Assembly: GCF_000149955.1 (NCBI RefSeq)
Contig: NC_030999.1
Span: forward strand, 1,821,012 to 1,838,362
Direction of reading: 5' to 3'
Length of the DNA stretch: 17,351 nt
From: Fusarium oxysporum f. sp. lycopersici 4287
Lineage: Eukaryota; Ascomycota; Sordariomycetes; Hypocreales; Nectriaceae
Positions within the stretch are counted from its first letter, which is position 1, and every line of letters starts with the position of its first letter. Under the pieces are notes generated by a model. It was given only the letters and a program-made list of their open reading frames with translations. It did not search any database and had not been told where the DNA came from. Of this stretch, positions 1-8,909 are shown in pieces. Both the position numbers and the translations under genes were made by a program.

Positions 1-98
1 TCATTATACTGTGTAGATCAGCAACGTCACATAGGAAAAAGCAAAGAAAGCGTGAACTCGAAAGTAGGCCCTGCTGTTGCATATAGACGTGAGGTTCA

Positions 99-131
99 AG
101 TAAATAAACAAGTAAACAAGTAAACAAACAC
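99..131 (+). repeat. A-rich simple repeat upstream of the kinase-like gene
   Basis: A run built from AAGTAAACA-like units, about three copies, lying about 75 bp before the start codon at 206. A similar AAACAAACAAACAAA run occurs at 3391-3415 on the far side of the gene. Confidence 0.6.
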
Positions 132-205
132 ATCAAGTAGAGCATTCTATTATTCGTTATTTCTCTCCTTGTTCCACAAAGACAACTCTGTCAACGCGCG
201 CTAGA

Positions 206-2855
206 ATGGGTCGTCGTCCATTAACAGAAGGCCAAAAGGCAGAAAAGGCCGCTCGTAGGCGAGAACGAGAGCGACAGCAGCGTCTGGTAGCCCGCCAGGC
301 TAAACAGATAGAAGATGCCGAGACCCATATAGTCAGCCAATCGTTCCCGGAAACAATCCTGGAGGATCCAGTTGTTTCAAGCATGTCTCTCCATCTTTCC
401 ATCCGTACTCTACGTGACTTTACTTATAATTATCGATAGGTAATGATGGCCAGCCGTCTAGCCGAACCGACCCACTCCCAATTGACAGACAGCCGCCGTT
501 GCACGCCACTCGCTCGCGTCGCCGAAGCCCACGTCTCGCTAGTGAACCGCCCTTGACGATTGACGAATCAATCATCTTAGCGGATGGGGCATTTCACAGA
601 CCGGATACAACCGCGCGACTGCGAGCACCCGTGCGACCGATTAGCGAACAAATACCTGCCGATACAATCTGTGTTGCGACGCCATACTCTGCAAACATAG
701 GCTACCGGGAAGCAGCCGAAACTAACGAGGATGAAGAGACCTCTGCAGCGGAAACCCCAGACTCTAGGACACCTTTGCAAAGTGAACAAATAGCTGCGAC
801 GCCCGTCAGCCGTTACGAGGTAGACCATATCGTATCACCCTGCTCGCAGACACGTCTCCGTGTCCAACGATACCGCGATCGACGGCATGCTACAAGATTA
901 CAACAAATCTTCCAAGAAGCTACAGAATGTCAAGATCTACCATTCACTCATGAGCTCTCTGCTTTGAGCCTTCGAGACGATGCGACACCGTCCTTGTCCC
1001 TGCCTGCTGATATACCGGACAACGAGCCCAGACCCTCGTCGGTGCCGGCACCTGAGTCTGAGCCGGAGTTTGATATCGAAACAAGCGTCCTACCCTTGTC
1101 ATCTTCAGCCCTGTCTAATGTTAATCTCTTAACAGAAGACGAAGAGGATAACAGGTCCGAGGCCTCCGTATTGGAGGATGATGCCGCATCACAACCGATG
1201 ACACCATCGTTAACATCACCTAGCTCTAGTCGACACCATAGCTCCTCATCATCATCCCAATCGAGAGGTAGCCTTCTTTTGTCGAGGTCGAACTCATCTG
1301 TGTGGTCGGATCTATCTGGATTACCCTCGGATGAGCCCGAGGATTTGATCCTTAGCGATTTCCTCCAGGCGATTTCCAACCAGGATACGGCTGGCGGTCC
1401 TGATTTCTTACGTGCACAAAGCGGCGTTTATGATCGTGTGCTCCGAAAATTCTTTAACCACCAGTGCAGCTGTAAGCCATAGAATCAACCGTCTCCCCTG
1501 AGGTTATAAAAACCCTGCTGACAAACATCTCAAATAGGCCCGAGTTCGCACGAGCGTGCCGAGCCGGAAAACACCCACACCCTCCAGGAACATACCGGTA
1601 TGGTCTTCTTACTACTGGCGAGGCCATCGTGTTTCTCAAGGTTGACTTGGACGAACCTGAGACGCTGTACTATCACCTAGCAGAGCCTGGTCCGGAGGTG
1701 TCGGCACATCCAAACAACGTCCATATATGCACGGCTGTCGGTCAATATCTGGCGTTCACCCTTATGGCTCTCGGTTCGCCTGGAGAACGACGGGGGAATA
1801 GGCAGGAGGAACGTCTAAAAGCCATGAAGAACTTGAAGACGTGGGCTGAGGACTTCGAATCGACATTGCGTTCTATCCCAGAAAATGAACGATCGGCGTC
1901 ATCAGACTACTCACCTGGCCATGAACCTACCACCTACAAGGATGTCAATCGGTCGCCGGCCTTGCTTCGCAGGAGGACACGTCGAACAGCCGCGTGCCAG
2001 ACTGGCGAGGGGTTGTTGAGGAAGGACGACAGGCAGGAACCATCTGATGACGAGTCGGCGCCCAGGCCACCGGACACGCCTACGCCAAGCGGACGAAACA
2101 CAAGACAAGGAACTAGGCGGAGCCAGCGACTAGCGTTACTGGCGCTACGGCCGCGCGGAGGAGGCGGCGGTGGCGAGCAGGGTCGGCAGTACTGTACGCA
2201 GAAATGTCTTGTCGGGATGGTCAAGGGTGGTTTTCTCGACCCAAAGTGCCCGAACGTGGCACTTCACGGCAAGAGCTGTGCTCCCGCCGCCCGCGCACGT
2301 CATCCTGTCGATCACAAGGAGTGGCTTCGCCTACTCTGGATGCAGCTGAAACAGTCGCTCGACGACGGGATCAGGCCACTGGGGGAGGGTGGTGCGCGGG
2401 GTGTGCTTTTCCAAGTGACCCTACTTGCGCATGGCTACACCTTTGTCAGCAAGGGCACGGTGCGGGCTTTCGTCAAAGATCTGGAGCACGAGGCTGCTGT
2501 CTACGAGCGTCTCAAACCAATCCAAGGCGTCCACGTGCCTGTTTTCCTGGGTGCCATTGACCTTGGATCGATGAACAAGACTTACTACTATGACCACCGG
2601 GCCTACGTAGTGCACATGACATTTCTGTCCTGGGGAGGCTGCAGCATCGACAGAGCACAGAGAATTGGCGACACGGACAGGCCGCTCGAAGACGAGGCCA
2701 TTCGGTCGTTGAGAGCCATGCATCGAGAGGGCGTGGTCCACAAAGATGTGCGACTTGCAAACATGTTATTCAATCCTGAGACAAACAGGGTTATGGTGAT
2801 CGACTTTGAACGGATAACGCATCAGTACGCTTGGCTCGGCTTCGTAGAGACATAG
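206..2855 (+). CDS. Fungal kinase-like protein, multi-exon, splicing partly unresolved
   Basis: Three open stretches on the same strand fit one gene: a first exon from ATG 206, a long exon from about 440-493 to about 1463-1471, and an exon from 1538 to the TAG at 2853-2855. The N-terminus is strongly basic (RRPLTE, then RRRERERQQR), like a DNA-binding region. The middle is rich in Ser, Asp and Glu. The last exon has YRYGLLTTGEA and LYYHLAEPGPEV (about 1596-1710), a Cys-containing CTQKC...CPN segment (about 2193-2260), then a kinase-like fold: EHEAAVYERL (alpha-C Glu), HKDVRLAN (His 2739, Asp 2745, Asn 2760) and DFE in place of DFG (Asp 2802). The catalytic Asp, Asn and metal-binding Asp are all present, so activity is possible; no clear glycine loop is seen. 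I remember very similar proteins as a large expanded family in ascomycetes, with no established function. The C-terminus after DFE is short and may be truncated. Substrate unknown. Confidence 0.72.
385..492 (+). other. Probable first intron of the kinase-like gene (junctions uncertain)
   Basis: The frame of the first exon hits TAG at 437-439, while the next coding stretch is open in another frame from about 442. A splice is therefore needed. One option is a GTCTCT donor at 385 with acceptor CTAG ending at 461, or GACAG ending at 488; both restore the downstream frame. The acceptor at 439 (with a good CGTGAC branch site) fits only with a donor at 405, which gives an implausibly short 35-bp intron. 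I cannot choose between them. Confidence 0.4.
1464..1537 (+). other. Intron of the kinase-like gene, donor ambiguous (1464 or 1472)
   Basis: A CTGAC branch site (about 1517-1521) and an AATAG acceptor ending at 1537 are clear. The best donor by consensus is GTAAGC at 1472, directly after a Cys-Ser-Cys sequence. That donor puts the next exon one base out of frame with the YRYGLLTTGEA segment. A weaker donor GTGCAG at 1464 gives a continuous frame (NHQ then PEFARAC). Either the weak site is used or this copy carries a deletion or shift in the next exon. Confidence 0.5.
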
Positions 2856-3390
2856 GTGGCGGAAGCCGGGTTTCGTGGAAGTCGGAGACGATGATGGATG
2901 CCAAGAAGGTGACTGGCGATTCAAGCAGGCGAAGTCAGCCAAGTCAAAAGCTTTTCAGAGGATATTTGGTTGGCAAAGACGGTGTTCTCAGAGTGGAATG
3001 CTGACCGATGGGCACGAGTCGCGAGAGCGCCTTGCTAGCAAATCTACAGTCAATCACCCTGCACTTCTATTCATAAATCGTCATGGACCCCAAATTCCGA
3101 GGTTCTTCCCTGCCGCCGCGACAGTCGACTACGAGCTACAACTTGGTTACTGGAGATTGTGGACTGCGTCAGCAGATGTAGTGACGCGCGAGAGAATTCT
3201 GGTCGGTGGAAAAAGTTCGACAATAGATTGCCCCCGAACCCGCTGACGGGTGACGGGCTTGAGAAATACAGCACCTTTTGTGCCATTGGTATGCTGGATG
3301 GTGAAGGAAGCGGGGTTTCCCTGTACCTAGCTAGCTCAGCACGTCTTTTGCTCCAGTAGGAGATCTGGCTTCGTTACAGCCACCCAGACG
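2856..3390. other. Intergenic region after the kinase-like gene, no supportable gene
   Basis: Several short open frames overlap here, the longest 2875-3246 on the plus strand without an ATG near its beginning. None has recognisable motifs. A frame from ATG 2890 running to TGA near 3001 is basic and ends LVGKDGVLRVEC; it could be a displaced C-terminus of the kinase-like protein, but I see no convincing splice that joins it. Base composition is still moderately GC-rich, so this may be 3' UTR or decayed coding sequence. Confidence 0.4.
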
Positions 3391-3500
3391 AAAAATAAAT
3401 AAACAAACAAACAAATACCATGGTATTGAGATTTCTCCAAACCATACCAAGTCTTGGCGGTATTTACCATACCAATACCAACTCATACCAGACCATTCCG
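3391..3500. repeat. A-rich run followed by ATACCA motif cluster and palindromes
   Basis: After the simple repeat AAATAAACAAACAAACAAA comes a perfect 14-bp palindrome AATACCATGGTATT (3414-3427). Then there is CCAAGTCTTGG (3447-3457, arms of 5 around one base), a GGTATT...AATACC hairpin (3459-3479), and further CCATACCA or ATACCA units up to about 3490. Dense short repeats in both orientations like these can occur near the ends of fungal DNA transposons, but no partner end was found. Confidence 0.55.
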
Positions 3501-3569
3501 ATCACTGTCATCAGACGTCAGTGTTTGCCTCTCATATCCTGTCTGGCATGTTCTAATCAGCCTCAGTAG

Positions 3570-3971
3570 TAACCAAGGGTCGTTTGATAAACCCCCCGTT
3601 ACTCTAGATTCGATTAGCCCCACGCTCACTGCACCGCCTAAAGTCCACCTTGAACGTGACCTCGAGAGCTTGTGGATAAAGCGAATGAGAAAGGCAGCAG
3701 CCTCCTGGACCGTGGCGAAACGCTTATCAAGGATAAAGCGTCAACCATAGGCACGGCTTTTGATGGAACAGAAACCTTGATCTCGGGGAAGCTTGATGAA
3801 GTAAAGTCTCGAGTCTTGAGCGCTATGAGTGAGGTTGTGACACATATAAATGAACCTGGCGACGGGGGGCGCGACAGAGACAATAGTGCGGCTAGTCTAG
3901 ACGTCCAGCGAAGCGTCGGCGCAGCTGCCGCTGTTCTATGCGCCATATTCATCGGTTTCATCGCCACTTAA
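3570..3971 (+). pseudogene. Small protein with C-terminal membrane segment, apparent one-base frameshift
   Basis: The open frame from about 3660 to the stop at 3969-3971 encodes an amphipathic, heptad-like stretch (GETLIKDKASTIG, ETLISGKLDEVKSRV). It then has a charged Gly/Asp/Arg linker and a final hydrophobic segment of about 18 residues (VGAAAAVLCAIFIGFIAT), the layout of a tail-anchored protein. There is no good start in this frame: TGA lies at 3657. The adjacent frame is open upstream and ends with acidic/basic residues of similar character (KVHLERDLESL) exactly where this frame becomes coding-like (VDKANEKGSSLL). A loss of one base near 3668-3672 would explain both. A missed upstream intron or sequencing error is the alternative. 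Function unknown. Confidence 0.4.
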
Positions 3972-6181
3972 GCTTAGTCACCACTGCTGTTGAGGCCTAA
4001 CCAATTTTCTGTAACGATGTTGGAGCTCGCCTTCCTATGATTTAGGATATGTGGGCTCCTTATGTGAGCTTGCATGCCACCTCGTCGTTATAAAGGTCTA
4101 CAATTCTGATTTAGGAGAGATTCATTGAGAACGAGACCACTATCAGTGTAATTAGCGTTCGAACCTGTATCCATGTATGTCTGTATGTATGCTAGAATAG
4201 AGCTATCGTATTATCAAGTCCCCAAGTACAGAAATTTCAACTAATCTAACGTATTGCTAGCCCCAACATCATATCAAGGATAGCTTGAGGATAACCACTT
4301 ATGCCCAGGCGAAAGTATAGTAATTTGGCTCTTGATGTAGCGCTAGGGTTGTAGAATGTCACAGACCTAGCTATTCTGGACTTTACGCCTGATAATTATC
4401 TCTTTCGGCTCAGGCCGATGTAGTATTGGTATGCAGCGACTGTATGCCTATCAGTCTATCGGAGTCTAGGAGCCTTACTGTATTTAGTGCTTACATTACA
4501 CAACACAATATGGCATGAATCAGGGTCGGCGCTTTTCAATAATTACTAAGTGATCACTATTTGGTGACTGATATTTTATTACCTGAACAACGTCGTAAGT
4601 ACTAAAGTTACTTTTAACCGAGCTTTTCCGAGAGATATATCAGTGCTAGGTATACAGAGGGTTATATGTATTAGGCTTGGCATAGCGATCATTATAGGAA
4701 TTACTGAAAAGTGCCAACCAGATTAAAGGGAGGATAAGGAGGTATAAGGTAAGTTCGTTGCACAAATGAGCCAAGCAAAAGTTGTACAAATCAAATCACA
4801 AACATTTCATGCTGACGACCGAGCATGACGAGGGTGAGCCGAGCTTATTGTCAGATATTGCCAATTAGAGACACAAAAGTCATCTGCATTCAAAATACGG
4901 GGTCGCACAGCAGAAGAGGCCACTCAATTGGTCTCAGCTGACTGCTGCAATCGGGAACTTGAGAAGAGCCCTGAAGTGGCACGGCGCCCGAAATGTTTGG
5001 TTGCTTTGCCTAGGCCTCGCGTCAGGCAGGACCTTTACTCCGGCCCCCGCTCACGGCATTAATTGTTTACCTTGCTAATCTGTTTCACAATATTCCGATT
5101 GGTTGACTTACGAAGGCGAGAGAGTAGGTAGTCGGATCCTATGTGGGATAATCACCACTTGGGCACGACGATTATTTCTGCCAATTAATCTTAAACAAGA
5201 ACAAGTCCCGAGACTATTAAGCTTCCACTGGAAATTAATACGACAACAATATGCGTAAGTTTGATTCCTCAAAGGCAATAGTTATATGAAGTTATACTTT
5301 GCTGCTAACTACTGCCGCTGACTATTGGGAACCCACCCATATAATGCCGCACCTGCTTGCTCCTTATCCCCATCGGGCCTAATCCACACAACACACAACA
5401 CTAGCTAGCGGAAATTGTGTAGAAACTGGACAGTCGATGCACCTAAAGTAGCTAAGTTCCTCACCGCACCCGGCGCGATTTGGACTACCTCCTCCACCGC
5501 ATGTGAGAGCGCTCCCCCGCTCAAAATAACAAGCACGTTCGATATCCGTTCACCCCTAGTTTTGTCCATCCTCAACGTAAGAGTGCGCGGGTCATTACGA
5601 AATGCAGTGAGATAGCATCCTGCATATGCCTGAAACGCCGAACCGGCACCTGTTATGCAGGCGAGTAAAATGCCACTGGTGTCGCTGTGATTTACATTAG
5701 AAGCAACGTCAAATCTATACTAAATTACCTACCGTTCGACAAGGGCTCTCTCGTCATGAGAATGAGGTTGATGAACAGTTTCTTCAATAGTGGCGGCTTG
5801 GTCGAGGCTTTATATATTAATGTGTGACAGATGTATTCATGAGAATCAGACATACCTCTTATCAATAGGCGTAGCAGCCACAGAGACAGCTAGGGGGAAA
5901 AGTAAAAGAATGCGTAAGGGTTGCATAGCTGCCGTATATAGTATTGAGAGGGTATAAGTAAGGACGTAAAGACTTACTTAGGAAGTGGAACTGAGGGGAA
6001 GGTAAGCCCGGACGCTTGGTGCGGTACAAAAGAATGAGTGGGAACGAGGAAATAGAGGGAGAGTCCATCATTAAATACATCTTTAGTCTTATATGGCGCA
6101 CTTCGCTGCTTAAATCTCTCCTAAAAGCTGTTCTTTTGATACGGGTAGAGTATAAAGTATAATTACCCTGTAACATACTGT
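3972..6181. other. AT-rich gene-poor region
   Basis: Stop codons are dense in all frames and no protein family is recognisable. A GC-richer island at about 5340-5660 holds a 67-codon frame (5415-5615, no ATG at its start), preceded by an ATGC/GTAAGT donor-like site at about 5250-5259 and CTAAC/CTGAC branch-like sites. It could be a relic of a spliced gene, but I cannot support it further. The composition is consistent with old transposon DNA altered by repeat-induced point mutation or decay. Confidence 0.45.
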
Positions 6182-6430
6182 AAATCAAATCGGCAGATGA
6201 ACAGGATCTAATCCGGCTAGACCGGCTGCTTCGGTACCTTCAAAGATCCTCAAACTTATTGCACCCCACTGTAATATGAATGAAAGCTTAAACTATATGC
6301 CGAAACACTAAAAGAATACAAGTAAAAGGTAGTTCTGCCGCTTTAACCTAAATACTAGTACACAAGACCGGCAGATAAATCAAATCGGCAGATGAACACG
6401 ACCTTCAAAGATCCTCAAACTTATTGCACC
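6182..6430 (+). repeat. Imperfect direct repeat, two copies differing by a 30-bp indel
   Basis: A 22-bp block (AAATCAAATCGGCAGATGAA plus CA) occurs at 6182-6203 and 6377-6398. A 30-bp block starting ACCTTCAAAGATCCTCAAAC occurs at 6236-6265 and 6401-6430. In the first copy the blocks are separated by 32 bp containing CCGGCTAGACCGGCT; in the second by only 2 bp. Both copies read in the same direction, about 190 bp apart. Confidence 0.85.
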
Positions 6431-6822
6431 ACACGGTATACTATAACAGGGTTATTAATAATATATGGATTATCAATGTGCTTTAAGTACTTAAAGGAAG
6501 AGAAACCTGCGTTCTGCCCAACTATTACTCTATCGCCGGAAGTGAAGTTTTAATCCTAAGCGACGAACATATTTTACCTCACAAAGAGAAACACTTCTCC
6601 TTGCCGCACGTCTGGTCCGTTGGTTAGACGGTAGATACGACCCAATTCAGAAAATATCGGAAAGACTCATTAGTTGTCTCCGCAACGCCTGAACTTCAAT
6701 ACCCTAACTTCTCGTGTTACCAACCATGAATCCCGCGCTTGCAATGGTTTTGCTGTAAAGAGTAGATTCGAACCCCATTTGCTCGATTTCTAATTAAGCT
6801 TTTAGGTACTTAACTACTGCCT
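6431..6822. other. AT-rich gene-poor region before the assembly gap
   Basis: No coding frame with support. A tRNA A-box-like TGGTTAGACGG near 6620 and a reverse B-box-like GATTCGAACCCC near 6767 were examined and do not form a tRNA. Nothing else was seen. Confidence 0.5.
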
Positions 6823-7118
6823 CGGCAGAAGACTGGGATCGGTGCCGATGTATGAAATACCCTGAGACGGGAACCCCCAATGACTGTGCCACGATCAAGG
6901 CCTGTGGCAGTGGTAAACACNNNNNNNNNNNNNNNNNNNNNNNNNNNNNNNNNNNNNNNNNNNNNNNNNNNNNNNNNNNNNNNNNNNNNNNNNNNNNNNN
7001 NNNNNNNNNNNNNNNNNNNNCGGCAGAAGACTGGGATCGGTGCCGATGTATGAAATACCCTGAGACGGGAACCCCCAATGACTGTGCCACGATCAAGGCC
7101 TGTGGCAGTGGTAAACAC
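6823..7118. repeat. 100-N scaffold gap flanked by identical 98-bp direct repeats
   Basis: Positions 6921-7020 are exactly 100 N, the conventional placeholder for a gap of unknown size. The 98 bp immediately before (6823-6920) and after (7021-7118) are identical, both starting CGGCAGAAGACTGGGATCGG and ending GGTAAACAC. The likely explanation is two contig ends that overlap but were not merged. The true locus then has one copy and no gap, although a real tandem repeat that broke the assembly is possible. Confidence 0.9.
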
Positions 7119-7652
7119 CGCGCGATATGTAAGAGATTCTTATTATGTTTTATACGAGTGGCACTTGCTGACTTACTACAGCCATTTCTGAAGAAAAGGG
7201 GGATATATGGGTATGATATCGTCGGTCATCAATTAGGTGCGGCAACTTATTGGATATTCTAGTGTGAAAAGACCGATGTGGCAATCTCAGGCCCCGAATT
7301 TTATCGAACCTGTTACGGCCTTCTGCAAGACCCGAAACCTAACTCCGAAGCCGACAGCTGCTGCACTCGTTGGGTTGATGGCGTGGTGGTGCAGTCAGAT
7401 GGCTGTTTCAAGTAGGATGCAGTCCCATGACAGTTTGATCTGCTGGTTAATGGCAGCCTATCATGGGAAATCCAACGTACAAACAACGCCAGTACTGATA
7501 GCCTGATGCCGGTATTGGTAGACGTTTTCCATAATATCACATTGCTAGCACTTCGGCTGCCGCTCCCCGAGCCCCCTGCCTTATTGGAGTTCCTCGCGTG
7601 TTGGAAAATCCGGGGATCCCCCTTCGCTTCAGGATTCAGACTAACAGTCTGA
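7119..7652 (+). pseudogene. Degenerate coding relic broken by three in-frame stops
   Basis: One frame stays coding-like for about 178 codons with stops only at 7260-7262 (TAG), 7413-7415 (TAG) and 7428-7430 (TGA), ending at TGA 7650. Parts read like real protein: GHQLGAATYWIF, CYGLLQDPKPNSEAD, TRWVDGVVVQSDGCF, FDLLVNGSLSWEIQR, and a leucine-rich LMPVLVDVFHNITLLALRL. TAG and TGA in place of CAG, TGG or CGA are the changes expected from C-to-T repeat-induced point mutation. The family is not recognised. The 5' part runs into the assembly gap. Confidence 0.35.
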
Positions 7653-7726
7653 AAGTCCTAGATTTAGAGTTTAAAGTCCTAGATGAAATCGTTTGGAGAT
7701 GTAAACCTGAGAAGAACTCTCATCTC

Positions 7727-7744
7727 AATAAAAAAAAAAAAAAA
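7727..7744 (+). other. AATAAA overlapping a run of 15 A
   Basis: The sequence CAATAAA passes directly into A15 (7730-7744), shortly after the broken frame at 7119-7652. This is what a retroposed, polyadenylated 3' end would look like, but an ordinary A microsatellite cannot be excluded. Confidence 0.4.
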
Positions 7745-8680
7745 CCAAGTTTCATAAAATATATTTTCACCCAGCACTACTGCGCAATATAAACAACAGC
7801 TTGGCGATTAGCTGCAGAGAAAGTAGTTAGGATGTTCATGTGTCAAAGTTATATCGCCTGTGGTTACAACTATGCAGGAGTTTTTCATAAGCATATTAAT
7901 ACGGAGGGAGCCAGAGAAGTCTCAAATCGAATGTCGCTGGCAACCCCAGGTACAGCCACCTTACTCAGCTCATTGTCTCGTTGCCAGGTTTCCATTTGCC
8001 ACTTTAGCCGACAACCGCAGTATGTTTGGCGCGATATACCTTGAGAACTTGGACATATTGGCCTTCTGTGAGACTGTGCCCATAAAATAAAGACGTGATT
8101 GTTAATCATCAGGGGTTAGGGTTACTCATGAAGATGGGGGTAAGAGTTAGCCAACGAGTTCGTGAGTTCAGGGTACACTTTTCTCCAGATATAGTAATAT
8201 CTTATGCCCATGATCTTAAGTAGACCATTTCAAGCTAATTAAAAGTTTCCCTGACTTCATAGCTATTTTCTGGAATTACTTATGAAGTTTTAAAATATAA
8301 TGATGGAAAATGAGGTTGATGGTCGTGATGCTCCTCCACCCAGAAGTCTTGGCTCACATTTAATTCAATTAGGTTTAGCGCGAAGAGCGAACCACTAGAA
8401 TAGATAGCTTTACAACCATCATGATTCTTGATGCAACGGTCTGATAATTCAGCATACCAACTCCACGACATATTAATACACACGATCAGTATGCTATATA
8501 ATAAATGCACGATCATACCCAAATAATATCAGTCACGAGAGATGCGCACTATACACTTTTTCCTTACAACAGCATCATCACATATGCAGCGGACTCGAAA
8601 ACCAGATAACCACTAACAAACGATGTTTTGCTCTCAGTTTTCCCTTCTTACTTATAAGGTCTTTGAGCAAATTGATGTTG
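7745..8680. other. AT-rich gene-poor region upstream of the Ulp1-like gene
   Basis: Short overlapping frames at 7832-8090 contain no recognised motif. A GGTTAGGGTTAC sequence lies at 8114-8125. The remainder up to about 8680 is AT-rich and shows no supported gene. Confidence 0.45.
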
Positions 8681-8681
8681 C

Positions 8682-8696
8682 AAGAAACCGTTTCTT
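8682..8696. promoter_or_regulatory. 15-bp inverted repeat upstream of the Ulp1-like gene
   Basis: AAGAAAC-C-GTTTCTT has perfect 7-bp arms around a single central base, about 215 bp before the start codon at 8910. The symmetry suits a dimeric transcription-factor site, but this is inference from position and symmetry only. Confidence 0.3.
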
Positions 8697-8909
8697 ACCA
8701 CTTGGCCTACGCAGACCAGTTTACACTGTGACACTGGTAACTCATGGAACCTGTAACCGTCGAAAAAGAAAATAAGGTTTGATTGCCATGCAGGCTACAG
8801 CAGCTGCTGCAGGGGACGGCAAGCAACAATTGCGTCGCGTCACCGATTACTCGGAAAACGCGCGAAGACCTACGGGAACAACCATTTCGGCCAAGTTATA
8901 TGAAAGACG

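Noticed and set aside
948..1379. Minus-strand 143-codon frame inside the kinase-like gene.
   Set aside because: It mirrors a Ser/Asp-rich plus-strand coding region; such low-complexity repeats commonly leave the antisense open.
6605..6785. Possible tRNA gene from A-box-like TGGTTAGACGG and a reverse B-box-like GATTCGAACCCC.
   Set aside because: The boxes are on opposite strands, and no acceptor or T-arm pairing could be built.
6794..7262. Open frames spanning the N block on both strands.
   Set aside because: They translate across 100 N and an artificial duplication of 98 bp; they are products of the assembly gap.
8795..8812. CAGCAGCTGCTG palindrome upstream of the Ulp1-like gene.
   Set aside because: It is a short CAG/CTG triplet palindrome likely to arise by chance in trinucleotide-rich DNA.
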